The notes: a model not told the origin generated them from the sequence alone. Shown: positions 19,442-28,598, numbered from the stretch's first letter. The stretch: DNA of 64,000 bases from Pseudoalteromonas luteoviolacea (GCF_001750165.1 NZ_CP015412.1:310001-374000), one strand, 5' to 3'. Numbers and translations are program-made.

Positions 19442-20521
19442 TTATAAGCCTCGCTCTTTTGTCCAAGGTCTCACTTTCAAGTTTTCTTTTAAATGATGTA
19501 CGCCAGCGGCAACCACAATTTCACCTGCTTTAAGCCCATCTAAAACTTCAATGCTCGACTCCCTCATTTCACCCAGCGTGATATGACGTTTGTTGACCGT
19601 ATTCGTTTTAGTGTTATACACCCAAACGTAGTGGTTATTGTCAATTTGCTCATTTTGAGCTGAGAATACAGCTTCGTTAGGGACTAAGAGTGAACTTTTT
19701 TGCAAGTTCATTACTTTGCTAGGGTCGATATACACATGTCCAGTCATACCTGCAAATAGATTGAAATCTTCAGGAATGGGAAGTGAAAAAACGACTTTGT
19801 ATGTCAAAGTAACCGGATCTGCTTGAGTGTCCCACTCTTTTATGGTCAATGAGTATGATTTATCGGGAAAACCGTCAAAAACAACGGTTGGGTGATAATC
19901 TAAATCTTTGTTTACACGTGCAACAAGTTTCTCCGGTACTTGAATGACAACGTCCATTCGGTCGCGAGTTTCAAGCCTGAGGATGTTTTGTTTGGCAACG
20001 ATGTTTTCATAATTTTTGACAAATACTTTTGCGACAGTGCCATCAAAAGGAGCACGCAATTCACTGTTTTGTAAATTTGTTTGTGCAATTCTATACGCTG
20101 ATTCTGAGACTTGTTTGTTGGCGAGAGCTTGATCGTATTCAGCTTTACTTGCTGTTGATTTGTTAAAAAGGGATTCAATACGATTGAGCTGTAATGCTGC
20201 AAGCTCATATTGTGCTTTCCTCTGTTGGAACTGTAGTTCAAAGTCTTCAGGGTCAAGCTTTGCCAGTAGTTGGCCTTTTTTTACTTCTTGGCCTGCTAAT
20301 ATGGGAAAGTCAATAAGCTCTCCGTTGACTCGAAATGCTAAGTATGAACCTTGATTGGCGACAACTTCTGCGGGGAAATGTCTAATTGCTGCAGCCGCTG
20401 GGTCACTAACCGTGTGTAGCTTAACTGGCCTAACTAAATCTTGATTTGGTGATTGGATAACTTCATCTTGGCAAGCTCCAAGTAAAAGTGCGGATGATAA
20501 TACGAGTACGCGTTTAAACAC
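19442..20521 (-). CDS. RND periplasmic adaptor lipoprotein (membrane fusion protein)
   Basis: A 359-residue adaptor of the HlyD/AcrA type. The signal peptide ends in the lipobox LLLGAC, so it should be lipid-anchored to the inner membrane. Order of parts: lipoyl half-motif LAFRVNGELIDFPILAGQEVKKGQLLAKLDP, a helical hairpin (about 90-140), the second lipoyl half NSELRAPFDGTVAKVFVKNYE, then beta-barrel and membrane-proximal domains. It is the first gene of an adaptor-pump pair and is divergent from a LysR regulator 107 bases away. Confidence 0.9.
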   Translation of the reverse strand: MFKRVLVLSSALLLGACQDEVIQSPNQDLVRPVKLHTVSDPAAAAIRHFPAEVVANQGSYLAFRVNGELIDFPILAGQEVKKGQLLAKLDPEDFELQFQQRKAQYELAALQLNRIESLFNKSTASKAEYDQALANKQVSESAYRIAQTNLQNSELRAPFDGTVAKVFVKNYENIVAKQNILRLETRDRMDVVIQVPEKLVARVNKDLDYHPTVVFDGFPDKSYSLTIKEWDTQADPVTLTYKVVFSLPIPEDFNLFAGMTGHVYIDPSKVMNLQKSSLLVPNEAVFSAQNEQIDNNHYVWVYNTKTNTVNKRHITLGEMRESSIEVLDGLKAGEIVVAAGVHHLKENLKVRPWTKERGL

Positions 20522-20628
20522 TTAAGTTACTCCGAAATATATGACTCCTAAGATAATGTAGTGCAGGATATATAAAATAGTACTAAAATAAAAATTATAA
20601 ATAATTAGAGTTTTAATAAATAAAATTT

Positions 20629-21522
20629 ATGAAGTTGTCGGATTTAGAAGTGCTCCATGTCGTTGCTCATTCTCAAAGCCTTAATGATGCAGCTAAACGT
20701 CTATTCAAAACACAACCTGCGGTAACACAAGCGTTGAAAAGATTAAGTACTGAGCTGGGCTTTCCCTTGGTTACTAGAGAGGAGTATAGAATTAAGCTTA
20801 CAGAACAGGGTCAGCGCTTTTATAAAGAAGCAGTAAAATTGATTGAGCATCATGAAAATCTTAAATCAATGGCTGCGGACTTTGCCCAGGGAAATGAGCC
20901 AAAATTTAATATTTGTTATGAAGCAATGAGTTATGACTATAGCTGTAATGAGCTTATTAAACGTACGTTTCGGCAATTTCCGTCAACAGCGTTTGAAATT
21001 ACCAGTGGTAAGCGTTTTGTTGCACTGGATAGAGTGAACCAAGGTTTATCTGATATTGGAGTCGGACCGTGGTTTAATTTGTTTCATGCAACAGGAGATT
21101 TAGAGTCTGTAGCGATTGGTGAAGTAAAGCTGGGACTGGTTGCCAAAAAGGGCTTGCTGCCGAGCAAATTGACATTCGAAGCGTTAAATCAGTACCCATG
21201 TTTGGCAATGACGGAGAGTGGGTTTGAGTTTGATAGTGACCGTCTAGAGTATTCAAAAAGTCGCAGTGTCATGAAACTTGATGACATTGCAACAATCAAA
21301 ATGTTTTTATTGCAAGGACTTGGTTTTGCGATTGTGACATTAAACCACTGTGAACAAGAGTTAGAACAAGGGTTGCTTGAACAAATAAGGGTTTCAGATA
21401 GGCAAGATCAGTTCACTGTTGATATCCATGCGTTTAGAAGGCAGTTACCCCATCATGGCTCTGTTGCGCAGTATTTGTGGGAAGGGTTTAAAGAGTTAGG
21501 TAAGCAGTATAGTGAACGATGA
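20629..21522 (+). CDS. LysR-family transcriptional regulator
   Basis: A 297-residue LTTR. The N-terminal winged helix-turn-helix reads LEVLHVVAHSQSLNDAAKRLFKTQPAVTQALKRLSTELGFPL, followed by a periplasmic-binding-type effector domain (about 90-290). It is divergent from the adaptor/RND genes across a short AT-rich intergenic region, the usual position for an LTTR controlling its neighbour, so efflux control is a reasonable inference. Its 3' end overlaps the next gene by 11 bases. Confidence 0.88.
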   Translation: MKLSDLEVLHVVAHSQSLNDAAKRLFKTQPAVTQALKRLSTELGFPLVTREEYRIKLTEQGQRFYKEAVKLIEHHENLKSMAADFAQGNEPKFNICYEAMSYDYSCNELIKRTFRQFPSTAFEITSGKRFVALDRVNQGLSDIGVGPWFNLFHATGDLESVAIGEVKLGLVAKKGLLPSKLTFEALNQYPCLAMTESGFEFDSDRLEYSKSRSVMKLDDIATIKMFLLQGLGFAIVTLNHCEQELEQGLLEQIRVSDRQDQFTVDIHAFRRQLPHHGSVAQYLWEGFKELGKQYSER

Positions 21523-21817
21523 ATTCAAACAGAATGTATACACACTTATAGGCGCTATTCCGAAAGGGAATGTCGCTACTTATGGTCAAATAGCAAAGCT
21601 TGCTGGTGCTCCCAAACATGCGCGTTCGGTGGGCTATCTATTAAAGCATTTGCCAGGTGACAGCACTTTACCTTGGCACAGAGTGATCAACAGTCAGGGG
21701 AAAATTTCTTTTCCAACTGACAGTGAGAAGTTTAACGCCCAGTCGCTGAAGCTTCGGGAAGAGGGTGTAGAGATGCTTAATGGAAAAATATCTCTTGGCA
21801 AGTATTTGTGGCGTTAA
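21512..21817 (+). CDS. Alkyltransferase-like protein (ATL, YbaZ type)
   Basis: A 101-residue homologue of the DNA-binding domain of O6-alkylguanine alkyltransferase. The active-site PCHRV is PWHRV here (Trp55), so it can flip and mark O6-alkylguanine lesions but not accept the alkyl group; ATLs pass such lesions to nucleotide excision repair. The Tyr (ATYGQIAKLAG) and Arg-finger (ARSVGYLLK) positions are kept. It starts inside the LysR gene (11-base overlap), so co-expression is likely although a functional link is not obvious. Confidence 0.88.
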   Translation: MNDEFKQNVYTLIGAIPKGNVATYGQIAKLAGAPKHARSVGYLLKHLPGDSTLPWHRVINSQGKISFPTDSEKFNAQSLKLREEGVEMLNGKISLGKYLWR

Positions 21818-21864
21818 TTAAGCGGATTGGTAAGAAAGCATCGAGATAATTTCGGAAATTGGGT

Positions 21865-21891
21865 TGATCGGTTTAGAACACGTTGGCGTAA
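21865..21891 (+). promoter_or_regulatory. Candidate RpoE/ChrR-type ECF sigma promoter (LON-domain gene)
   Basis: TGATC at 21865-21869, 17 bases, then CGTAA at 21887-21891. This matches, as I remember it, the promoter class read by the Rhodobacter-type RpoE that is controlled by ChrR. The same arrangement with the same 17-base spacing precedes the rpoE gene nearby. It is 32 bases before the ATG of the LON-domain gene. Confidence 0.65.
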
Positions 21892-21923
21892 ATAGACTTA
21901 GAGATTATCACAACTAAGTTAAT

Positions 21924-22496
21924 ATGAAACGAGCACTTTTTCCTTTATCAGTATATATTTTACCGCAAGGCTATACGCGGTTACGTATATTCGAGCCACG
22001 CTATTTGCATATGGTTAAAACGGCCATGAAAGAGCACAGTGGTTTTGTGTTGTGTCACAGCGATAAAACGTCTACGACAGAAGTTTCACGAGAAGGTGTA
22101 TTTGTTGAAATTGTTGACTTTTCACAAGACAGCGGCGGTCAGCTGCTTATAGACGTATATGCTCGGCACAGAGTGTTGATTTCAGATGTGTCGACTGATG
22201 AATTGAATTTAAAGTATGGCTGGTGTGAGACGGTTGATAAGCCATTGTGGGAACTTGGTAGTGATGGCTTCGTTTATCATGAACGTTTAGCTGATTTGCT
22301 GAGAGATCTATTCGTGGTTAACACTGAGCTCAATGATCTTTATAAAAAGAAAAATTATGCGGATCCGATTTGGGTTGCAGCCAGGTGGTTGGAGTTGTTA
22401 CCGCTCACGCTGACTCAAAAGCAAAAAATTCAAAGCTGTCGAACTTATCAAGCCGTAGCGGGCGTTTTGTTTGAAGTTTTTGATGAACAAGAGTGA
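21924..22496 (+). CDS. LON substrate-binding-domain protein
   Basis: A 190-residue stand-alone LON N-terminal (PUA-like) domain, with the typical opening LFPLSVYILPQGYTRLRIFEPRYLHMVKTAM and no ATPase or protease domain. Such proteins are widespread and of uncertain function, perhaps binding misfolded or damaged proteins. It has its own candidate ECF promoter, and its TGA stop is part of the next ECF promoter, so it appears to belong to the photo-oxidative stress regulon. Confidence 0.82.
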   Translation: MKRALFPLSVYILPQGYTRLRIFEPRYLHMVKTAMKEHSGFVLCHSDKTSTTEVSREGVFVEIVDFSQDSGGQLLIDVYARHRVLISDVSTDELNLKYGWCETVDKPLWELGSDGFVYHERLADLLRDLFVVNTELNDLYKKKNYADPIWVAARWLELLPLTLTQKQKIQSCRTYQAVAGVLFEVFDEQE

Positions 22497-22520
22497 TCTC
22501 AATGTGAAAGTACGCCGTAT
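22494..22520 (+). promoter_or_regulatory. Candidate autoregulatory ECF sigma promoter (rpoE)
   Basis: TGATC at 22494-22498, 17 bases, then CGTAT at 22516-22520. It lies 34 bases before the rpoE start and overlaps the stop codon of the LON-domain gene. This is the position expected for positive autoregulation by the RpoE-ChrR pair. Confidence 0.7.
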
Positions 22521-22554
22521 AGTCTAATATGTTACTGGCTGAGAGTGTTACATT

Positions 22555-23178
22555 ATGGTTAGTTTAGAGCAATCACGAGATTGCCGCACAAAAAAAGGTA
22601 TAAACCAAGGGATGCAAGAAACCCCTTCAGAGCAGTTAACTCAAGCATTAGTTAAAGTTGCGAATGATGCAGACAAAAAAGCTTACGCATATCTGTTTTC
22701 GTATTTTGCACCTAAAATAAAGCGCTTCGGTATTAAACAATTTGGCTCGGAAGCGATGGCAATGGAGCTGGTGCAGGACACCATGACTTCAGTGTGGAGA
22801 AAGGCCAAGCTTTACCACCAAGATAAAGGCGCAGCAACAACTTGGGTATACACAATTATGCGTAATGCGTCATTTGATGCGCTAAGAAAAGTTAAAAGTA
22901 ACAGAGAAGACAATTTAAGCGAAGAAATATGGCCCTTGTTTCATGATGAGCAAGTGTGTGAGAAAAGCTTTAAAGATCACTTACAAACAAATCAACTCAA
23001 AGAAAAAATCAAAAATTTACCCGCTGCACAAAGAGACGTTGTCGTGGGAGTATATTTTGAAGATATGACGCAAGAACAGCTTGCACATCATTTAGGGATC
23101 CCTGTAGGCACTGTTAAATCTAGATTACGCTTGGCGTTGAAGAAGTTAAAAGTCGAATTGGGAGAGCAGCATGATTAA
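22555..23178 (+). CDS. rpoE: ECF sigma factor, RpoE (ChrR-controlled) type
   Basis: A 207-residue group-4 sigma factor. Region 2 is visible around AMELVQDTMTSVWRKAKLYHQDKGAATTWVYTIMRNASFDALRK and region 4 around DMTQEQLAHHLGIPVGTVKSRLRLALKKL. Coupling to a ChrR-like anti-sigma gene (8-base overlap) marks it as the singlet-oxygen-response class rather than the envelope-stress RpoE. An internal ATG (residue 20) is a possible alternative start, but it has no well-spaced ribosome site, whereas GAGAG precedes the chosen one. Downstream genes for photolyase and CFA synthase are the classic members of this regulon. Confidence 0.9.
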   Translation: MVSLEQSRDCRTKKGINQGMQETPSEQLTQALVKVANDADKKAYAYLFSYFAPKIKRFGIKQFGSEAMAMELVQDTMTSVWRKAKLYHQDKGAATTWVYTIMRNASFDALRKVKSNREDNLSEEIWPLFHDEQVCEKSFKDHLQTNQLKEKIKNLPAAQRDVVVGVYFEDMTQEQLAHHLGIPVGTVKSRLRLALKKLKVELGEQHD

Positions 23179-23851
23179 ATATCATCCCTCTAAACAGTTA
23201 ATGCACAAGCACGTCGCCGGAGAACTGCCTGTTGGTTTGAGTGTGGCCATAGCTGCCCACATTGAACTTTGCGATAAATGTAAGTGTGAAGTAGAAGAGC
23301 TTGAAGCGAAGCTAGCAACGCAGTTCTTCAACAGTGAATCAGCGGAGTGTGGTTTCCATGGCGACAATATTTCGACAGAAGATGATTTATTGTTCGACGC
23401 TATGTTGAGTGATATTACGTCCCTTGATGTTGATACACATGTTAAACCTCTCGAAGCTAGCATGTTTGATTATCAAGACAAATCTGTGCAATTACCACGA
23501 GCCATCGCAGCATTGAAGCTTGGCAGTTTCATCAACGCAGGCAAGGTATCTCGTGCTCGCTTCGAACTCGATGAAGGCCCAATGCGTAGTAGTTTACTTC
23601 ATATTAAACCTGGTGGAGAGATACCAGAACACACTCACACTGGTTTTGAGCTAACATTACTCTTGGATGGGACGTTTGAAGACGAGAGTGGCAAATATGT
23701 TCCTGGCGACTTTATCATGTTAGATGGGCGTCACAATCACACCCCTAAAACTGAAGAAGGTTGTCTGTGTTTCACACTAGTTGATAATGCCCTGCATTTT
23801 AACAAAGGGTTAAGTAAGCTTCTAAACCCTATTGGCAAACTGATTTATTAG
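23171..23851 (+). CDS. chrR: ChrR-family zinc anti-sigma factor
   Basis: A 226-residue anti-sigma factor. The N-terminal zinc-binding domain shows MHKHVAGELPVGLSVAIAAHIELCDKCKCE (H-x3-C-x2-C type), and the C-terminal cupin domain shows GGEIPEHTHTGFELTLLLDGTFEDESG with metal-binding His and Glu, and VPGDFIMLDGRHNHTP. In the Rhodobacter system the cupin is needed to respond to singlet oxygen and releases RpoE. It overlaps rpoE by 8 bases. Confidence 0.9.
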   Translation: MIKYHPSKQLMHKHVAGELPVGLSVAIAAHIELCDKCKCEVEELEAKLATQFFNSESAECGFHGDNISTEDDLLFDAMLSDITSLDVDTHVKPLEASMFDYQDKSVQLPRAIAALKLGSFINAGKVSRARFELDEGPMRSSLLHIKPGGEIPEHTHTGFELTLLLDGTFEDESGKYVPGDFIMLDGRHNHTPKTEEGCLCFTLVDNALHFNKGLSKLLNPIGKLIY

Positions 23852-23865
23852 GGAGCAATATAAGT

Positions 23866-24822
23866 ATGCAAATTGAAACACCTATACAGATCGGATTAAG
23901 CGCATGCCTTGGTGGAGACAGGGTTCGTTTTGATAAAGGACATAAACGCTCGAATTTTTGTATGGACGAGTTCAGCAAGCATGTAGAGTTTGTTAAGTTT
24001 TGTCCTGAAGTAGCCATCGGTATGCCTGTGCCTCGTGAGACCATAAGGCAAGTTCGCTATGGTGATACAATCAAAGTATGTAGACCTGACGGGTCACAAG
24101 ATGTTGGTCCGAAATTAACGGAATACGGCAAAAAAATCGCACAAACAAAAGCTAAAGAGTTGTCTGGGTTCGTTTTTTGCGCAAAAAGCCCAAGTTGTGG
24201 TATGGAGCGTGTGAAAGTTTATAACGATACAGGTACTGGCGCTACAGCTGAAGGTGTCGGAGCGTTCGCTGCTGAGATAATGCGACACAATCCTTTACTG
24301 CCATGTGAAGAAAACGGCAGGTTGAACGATGTGCATTTGCGCGAGAATTTTGTAATGAGAGTTTTCGTGTATAAGTCGTGGCAAGAGTTAATGGAAAAAG
24401 ATGTCACCAAGCACATGCTCACGGAGTTCCATGCCAAACACAAGTATTTACTTATGAGTCATAACTACGCTGCTTATAGGACGCTTGGTCGGTTACTTGC
24501 TGAAGGCGAACCAAAAGAGTCAGTCCAAGTCGCACATCAATATATTAGCGGATTAATGTCAGCTTTGAAAAAGCCAGCAAGTAGAAAAGCGCAAGCAAAC
24601 ACGTTGGCACATTTACAAGGTTATTTCAAAAACGAGTTATCAAGTATTGAAAAGGCCGAAATGGTTGAAGCTATTGATGAATACAGAACAGGGCTTGTGC
24701 CATTGAATGTGCCATTGACACTGTTGAAGCATCATTTGCGTGTGCACCCCAAGTCTTATTTAGAACAACAAGTGTACTTTGACCCATATCCAAATGATTT
24801 AAAATTAAGGTTCTCAATTTGA
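23866..24822 (+). CDS. DUF523 and DUF1722 (YbgA-like) fusion protein
   Basis: 318 residues. The N-terminal DUF523 domain has GLSACLGGDRVRFDKGHKRSNFC, CPEVAIGMPVPRE and FCAKSPSCGMERV, with several cysteines suited to a metal cluster. The C-terminal DUF1722 domain (about 190-310) has the YbgA-type KYLLMSHNYAAYRTLGRLLAEG. The pair is commonly next to photolyase genes and has been suggested to help in DNA repair or damage response, but its activity is not established. It overlaps phrB by 4 bases (TTGA). Confidence 0.85.
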   Translation: MQIETPIQIGLSACLGGDRVRFDKGHKRSNFCMDEFSKHVEFVKFCPEVAIGMPVPRETIRQVRYGDTIKVCRPDGSQDVGPKLTEYGKKIAQTKAKELSGFVFCAKSPSCGMERVKVYNDTGTGATAEGVGAFAAEIMRHNPLLPCEENGRLNDVHLRENFVMRVFVYKSWQELMEKDVTKHMLTEFHAKHKYLLMSHNYAAYRTLGRLLAEGEPKESVQVAHQYISGLMSALKKPASRKAQANTLAHLQGYFKNELSSIEKAEMVEAIDEYRTGLVPLNVPLTLLKHHLRVHPKSYLEQQVYFDPYPNDLKLRFSI

Positions 24823-26201
24823 GTAAAGCACTTTTTTGGTTCAGGCGTGATCTAAGGTTATCTGGTAACCAAGCGCTTGAAGACGCAATTAACAACGGCG
24901 CCACTGAGGCGCTGTTTTTTGTTTGTGAAAAACAATGGCAATCACACAAGACCAGTGAAATACAGGTTGATTTAGTTAAAAGGCGTATTGATTATCTTGG
25001 AGGTCAATTAGCAGAGTTGGGTATAACGCTTCATGTGATTGATGCACAAGACTTTCAGCAACTACCTAGTAGACTTGAAGAATTTATTGCACGGCATGGT
25101 TTTACTCATATCTATGCCAATAGAGAGTACGAAATTAATGAATTAAACCGTGATGAACAGTGCATGTCATTAGGGGCTGAGCTGCATTTGTATGATGGTG
25201 ATGTGCTTTGTCCACCCGGTAGTGTAGTTACTAAAGGTGGAGAGATGTTTAAGGTCTTTACACCGTTTAAAAAAGCATGGCTGTCACAATATTCACAGTA
25301 TACTTTTCCAATAAGCGAGTATATTCGCTCGGTAAATCAGCCTGTTGCTTGGCAAACATCGGACTTGTTAGCTACTAACGGTGCTTCTGAAAAGTGGCCA
25401 GTAGATGACCATGTACTTTCTCAGGTTATTGAACAATTTTTAGAAGATAAGTTAAACGAATATAGTGAATATCGAGATATACCCAGTATTAAAGGGACCT
25501 CTGGGTTGAGTCCTTATCTTGCATTAGGGATTATATCTGCAAAAGATATAATTGGCCGAATTCAACAACGGATGCCAGATGTATTATATAGAACTAAAAC
25601 CTCTGCATTTACTTATATAAATGAGTTACTTTGGAGAGAGTTCTATCGGCATTTAATGTTTATCTTTCCAAAACTGTGCAAGGGCAATAATTTTAATGAA
25701 AAATATAATGCGGTGCAGTGGCTAGATGATGAAGAGGCATTTTCATCATGGTGTGAAGGTAAGACAGGGTACCCCATTGTCGACGCAGCTATGCGTCAGT
25801 TGAATCAAACTGGGTGGATGCATAATAGACTGAGAATGATCGTTGCGAGCTTTTTAACTAAACACTTATTAATTGATTGGCGTAAAGGTGAAGCTTACTT
25901 CATGAGTAAGCTCATTGATGGTGATCTGGCTGCAAATAATGGTGGTTGGCAATGGGCTGCGAGCACTGGGTGCGATGCACAGCCATATTTTAGAATATTT
26001 AATCCGATAACCCAAAGTGAAAAGTTTGATCCTGATGGAACTTTTATTCGTAAATATGTACAAGAATTAGAATGGGTGCCTGCTAAATATATTCATTTTC
26101 CTCATGATTATATTAACGCTGTCGGCAGACCGTGTTATACAGCACCTATAGTTGAACATAAAGAAGCGAGAGCCAGAGCGCTTGATGCATTTAAGGTATA
26201 G
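24819..26201 (+). CDS. phrB: Deoxyribodipyrimidine photolyase
   Basis: Light-driven repair of cyclobutane pyrimidine dimers. At 460 residues it has an N-terminal alpha/beta antenna domain (LFWFRRDLRLSGNQAL) and the FAD domain with TSGLSPYLALGIISAKD, LLWREFYRHLMFIFP, MRQLNQTGWMHNRLRMIVASFLTKHLLIDWRKGE and DGDLAANNGGWQWAASTGCDAQPYFRIFNP. The W/N pattern is that of class I CPD photolyases. The start is TTG, overlapping the preceding TGA. It is an expected target of RpoE-ChrR. Confidence 0.95.
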   Translation: MSKALFWFRRDLRLSGNQALEDAINNGATEALFFVCEKQWQSHKTSEIQVDLVKRRIDYLGGQLAELGITLHVIDAQDFQQLPSRLEEFIARHGFTHIYANREYEINELNRDEQCMSLGAELHLYDGDVLCPPGSVVTKGGEMFKVFTPFKKAWLSQYSQYTFPISEYIRSVNQPVAWQTSDLLATNGASEKWPVDDHVLSQVIEQFLEDKLNEYSEYRDIPSIKGTSGLSPYLALGIISAKDIIGRIQQRMPDVLYRTKTSAFTYINELLWREFYRHLMFIFPKLCKGNNFNEKYNAVQWLDDEEAFSSWCEGKTGYPIVDAAMRQLNQTGWMHNRLRMIVASFLTKHLLIDWRKGEAYFMSKLIDGDLAANNGGWQWAASTGCDAQPYFRIFNPITQSEKFDPDGTFIRKYVQELEWVPAKYIHFPHDYINAVGRPCYTAPIVEHKEARARALDAFKV

Positions 26202-26203
26202 AA

Positions 26204-26629
26204 ATGGAACAACACCTTAACAACTTTGTAGATATTTATAATCAGCTGTCAGATAAAAACCTTAACTTATTGAAAAATATTTACGATGATAGTGTGGTCT
26301 TTTCAGACCCTTTACATAAAGTTGAAGGAATTGAAGCTTTGACTAAATATTTTGAGAATTTATATGCAAATGTAAATTCCATTTCTTTTGATATTAACGA
26401 ACATTATGTTGTAGATAATAAAGGTTTTTTATATTGGGAAATGCACTTTTCTCATAGCAAGCTAAATAACAAGAAAAATATCACGGTAGCAGGTCATAGC
26501 CAGCTCACTTTTAAAGGATCTAAAGTCATTAGTCACAGAGACTACTTTGATGTGGGGGCGTTGTTGTACAGGAACATACCGCTTCTTGGTAGCGTAATTA
26601 AGACGCTTGAGAAAAGGGCTGTTTCATGA
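26204..26629 (+). CDS. NTF2-like/SnoaL-type small protein
   Basis: A 141-residue protein with the cone-shaped NTF2-like pattern: LNNFVDIYNQLSDKNLNLLKNIYDDSVVFSDPLHKVEGIEALTKYFENLY, then beta strands and YFDVGALLYRNIPLLG. The ligand is unknown. It lies 2 bases after phrB and overlaps the SDR gene by 4 bases, and the same gene order is familiar from RpoE-ChrR operons of other gammaproteobacteria. Confidence 0.78.
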   Translation: MEQHLNNFVDIYNQLSDKNLNLLKNIYDDSVVFSDPLHKVEGIEALTKYFENLYANVNSISFDINEHYVVDNKGFLYWEMHFSHSKLNNKKNITVAGHSQLTFKGSKVISHRDYFDVGALLYRNIPLLGSVIKTLEKRAVS

Positions 26630-27345
26630 GTGAAAGCAAAAAACATATACTGGTAACCGGTGCAACTTCTGGTATCGGAGAAGCCTTGGTTTACAAGTAC
26701 GCACAGTCAGCCATTGTGACAGCCTGCGGACGTAACCAAGGCAAACTAGCAGAATTTGAATCGCGGGGTGTGACCACATCAAGATTCGATATGATCGAAA
26801 AACAACAGGTTTTTGATGCAGCAGAAAAAATGGATGCGCACGACATAATAATTTTAAATGCTGGTGTATGCGAATATATAGATGACGCCAACAAATTTGA
26901 TTCGGCATTATTTGAACGAGTGATACATGCAAACTTGATTGCAACAGGGTACTGTCTTGAAGCATTCATACCAAAAATAAAAAAAGGTGGTCAACTCGTA
27001 ATCGTCAGTTCTAGCGCGAGCTTTTTGCCGCTGCCTCGAGCCCAAGCGTACGGGGCGTCAAAAGCGGCATTAAGCTATTTAACGCGTGTCATGCAGGTTG
27101 AACTTAGAGATATAGATGTAACCTTGGTTCATCCCGGTTTTGTAGAGACACCATTGACTAATAAAAACGATTTCCCTATGCCTTGCTTAGTGAGTGTTGA
27201 ACAAGCCGCAGATAGAATTTATCAAGGTGTCTTAAAGCGTAAGAATGAAGTGCATTTTCCAAAGCGTTTCACGCTGTTTTTAAAACTGTTCTCATTACTT
27301 CCATTCAGTTTATGGCTGCCACTAGCCAAAAGGATAAAACGTTGA
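26626..27345 (+). CDS. Short-chain dehydrogenase/reductase
   Basis: A 239-residue classical SDR. The dinucleotide motif is VTGATSGIGEAL, followed by LNAGV (NNAG equivalent), the catalytic Ser in VIVSSSASFLPLPRAQAYGASKAA and the YxxxK pair Tyr/Lys therein. VHPGFVETPLT closes the fold. The substrate is unknown; by context it may act on membrane lipids or a pigment-like product made with the following FAD enzyme. Confidence 0.88.
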   Translation: MSESKKHILVTGATSGIGEALVYKYAQSAIVTACGRNQGKLAEFESRGVTTSRFDMIEKQQVFDAAEKMDAHDIIILNAGVCEYIDDANKFDSALFERVIHANLIATGYCLEAFIPKIKKGGQLVIVSSSASFLPLPRAQAYGASKAALSYLTRVMQVELRDIDVTLVHPGFVETPLTNKNDFPMPCLVSVEQAADRIYQGVLKRKNEVHFPKRFTLFLKLFSLLPFSLWLPLAKRIKR

Positions 27346-28598
27346 AAAATATTGCAATAATTGGTTCCGGCATATCTGGCCTCAGTGCGGCATATTTATT
27401 AAATAAGAAACATAACGTCACTGTATTTGAAAAAGAAGATAGACTGGGTGGTCATACTGCGACAATTGATGTTGATACGCCTGAAGGCGTCAAAGGTATT
27501 GATACAGGTTTTATAGTGTTTAATGACCGTACATATCCTTTGTTTGAAAAATTGCTCGATCAAATAGGTGTAGGACGTAAGCCGACCCAAATGAGTTTCA
27601 GTGTCAAAACGGCTAATAGAGACTTCGAATATAACGGTCATACGTTTTTCTCTTTGTTTGCACAAAAGCGCAATGTGTTGTCACCAACTTTCTGGCGTTT
27701 CTTATACAGTATTGTTAAATTCAACCGTTTGGCTAAAGAGCTTTATCACAGTGGTGATTACTCCAAGCATACAAATTTGGGAGACTTTCTTGACGCCCAT
27801 GGTTTTGATGAGTTTTTTAAAAAGCATTATATCTTGCCAATGGGTGCGGCAATTTGGTCTACCAGTTTAAAGGGAATGCTTGACTTTGAGATTCAGTTTT
27901 TTATTCAATTTTTCTTCAACCATGGTTTATTGGATGTAGCCGGTCGGCCTCAATGGTATGTTATTCCAGGTGGCTCCAAACAATATATTGGCCCATTAAC
28001 GCGATCCTATAAAGACAAGATCAGGCTAGGTGCAAATATAACCTCGGTGATGCGCTTTGAGGATCGTGTTGAAATCACATTTGATGATGGCGGTACAGAG
28101 CTTTTTGATGAAGTAGTATTTGCTTGTCATTCAGATCAGGCTTTAAAGTTGCTCGGTGACGCTAGTGAAATAGAACAGGAAGTACTTGGCGCGATTCCAT
28201 ACACACCTAACAGCGTGGTTTTGCACACAGACATATCTGTGTTACCTAAAAGAAGGGCTGCTTGGGCGAGCTGGAATTATGCGTTAGACGAGAGTCAAAC
28301 AAGGCCTGCAAGCGTTACTTATCAAATGAATATCCTGCAAGGCTTATCTTCTTCACAACAGTATTGTGTAACATTAAACAATGATGAACAGATAAACCAA
28401 GATAAAATAATTCAAAAATTTACTTATTATCATCCAGTGTTTAATACACAAAGCATTCGTGCACAAAAAAGAAAGTCTGAAGTTGACGGTATAAACCGAA
28501 CTTATTTTTGTGGTGCATATTGGTTTAATGGCTTTCATGAAGATGGAATAAGAAGTGCTGTTGATGTCGCTGAGAAGCTCGGGGTGAGCTTTGAATAG
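27342..28598 (+). CDS. FAD-dependent amine-oxidase-like protein
   Basis: An NAD(P)/FAD-dependent oxidoreductase of about 418 residues. The Rossmann motif NIAIIGSGISGLSAAYLLNKKHNVTVFEKEDRLGGHTATID starts directly at the TTG chosen here, which overlaps the SDR stop (TTGA) and has AAGGA upstream. A longer frame from 27312 would add ten residues. C-terminal FAD motif: FCGAYWFNGFHEDGIRSAVDVAE. This family lies next to DUF1365 and CFA synthase in many bacteria and is thought to modify unsaturated fatty acyl chains (furan fatty acid or related pathways). Confidence 0.85.
   Translation: MKNIAIIGSGISGLSAAYLLNKKHNVTVFEKEDRLGGHTATIDVDTPEGVKGIDTGFIVFNDRTYPLFEKLLDQIGVGRKPTQMSFSVKTANRDFEYNGHTFFSLFAQKRNVLSPTFWRFLYSIVKFNRLAKELYHSGDYSKHTNLGDFLDAHGFDEFFKKHYILPMGAAIWSTSLKGMLDFEIQFFIQFFFNHGLLDVAGRPQWYVIPGGSKQYIGPLTRSYKDKIRLGANITSVMRFEDRVEITFDDGGTELFDEVVFACHSDQALKLLGDASEIEQEVLGAIPYTPNSVVLHTDISVLPKRRAAWASWNYALDESQTRPASVTYQMNILQGLSSSQQYCVTLNNDEQINQDKIIQKFTYYHPVFNTQSIRAQKRKSEVDGINRTYFCGAYWFNGFHEDGIRSAVDVAEKLGVSFE

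Noticed and set aside
21512..21817. Active O6-methylguanine-DNA methyltransferase
   Set aside because: The acceptor cysteine of PCHRV is Trp (PWHRV), so it is an alkyltransferase-like protein.
22555..23178. Envelope-stress RpoE (RseA type)
   Set aside because: The neighbour is a ChrR-type zinc/cupin anti-sigma factor, not RseA/RseB, and the following genes are photo-oxidative response genes.
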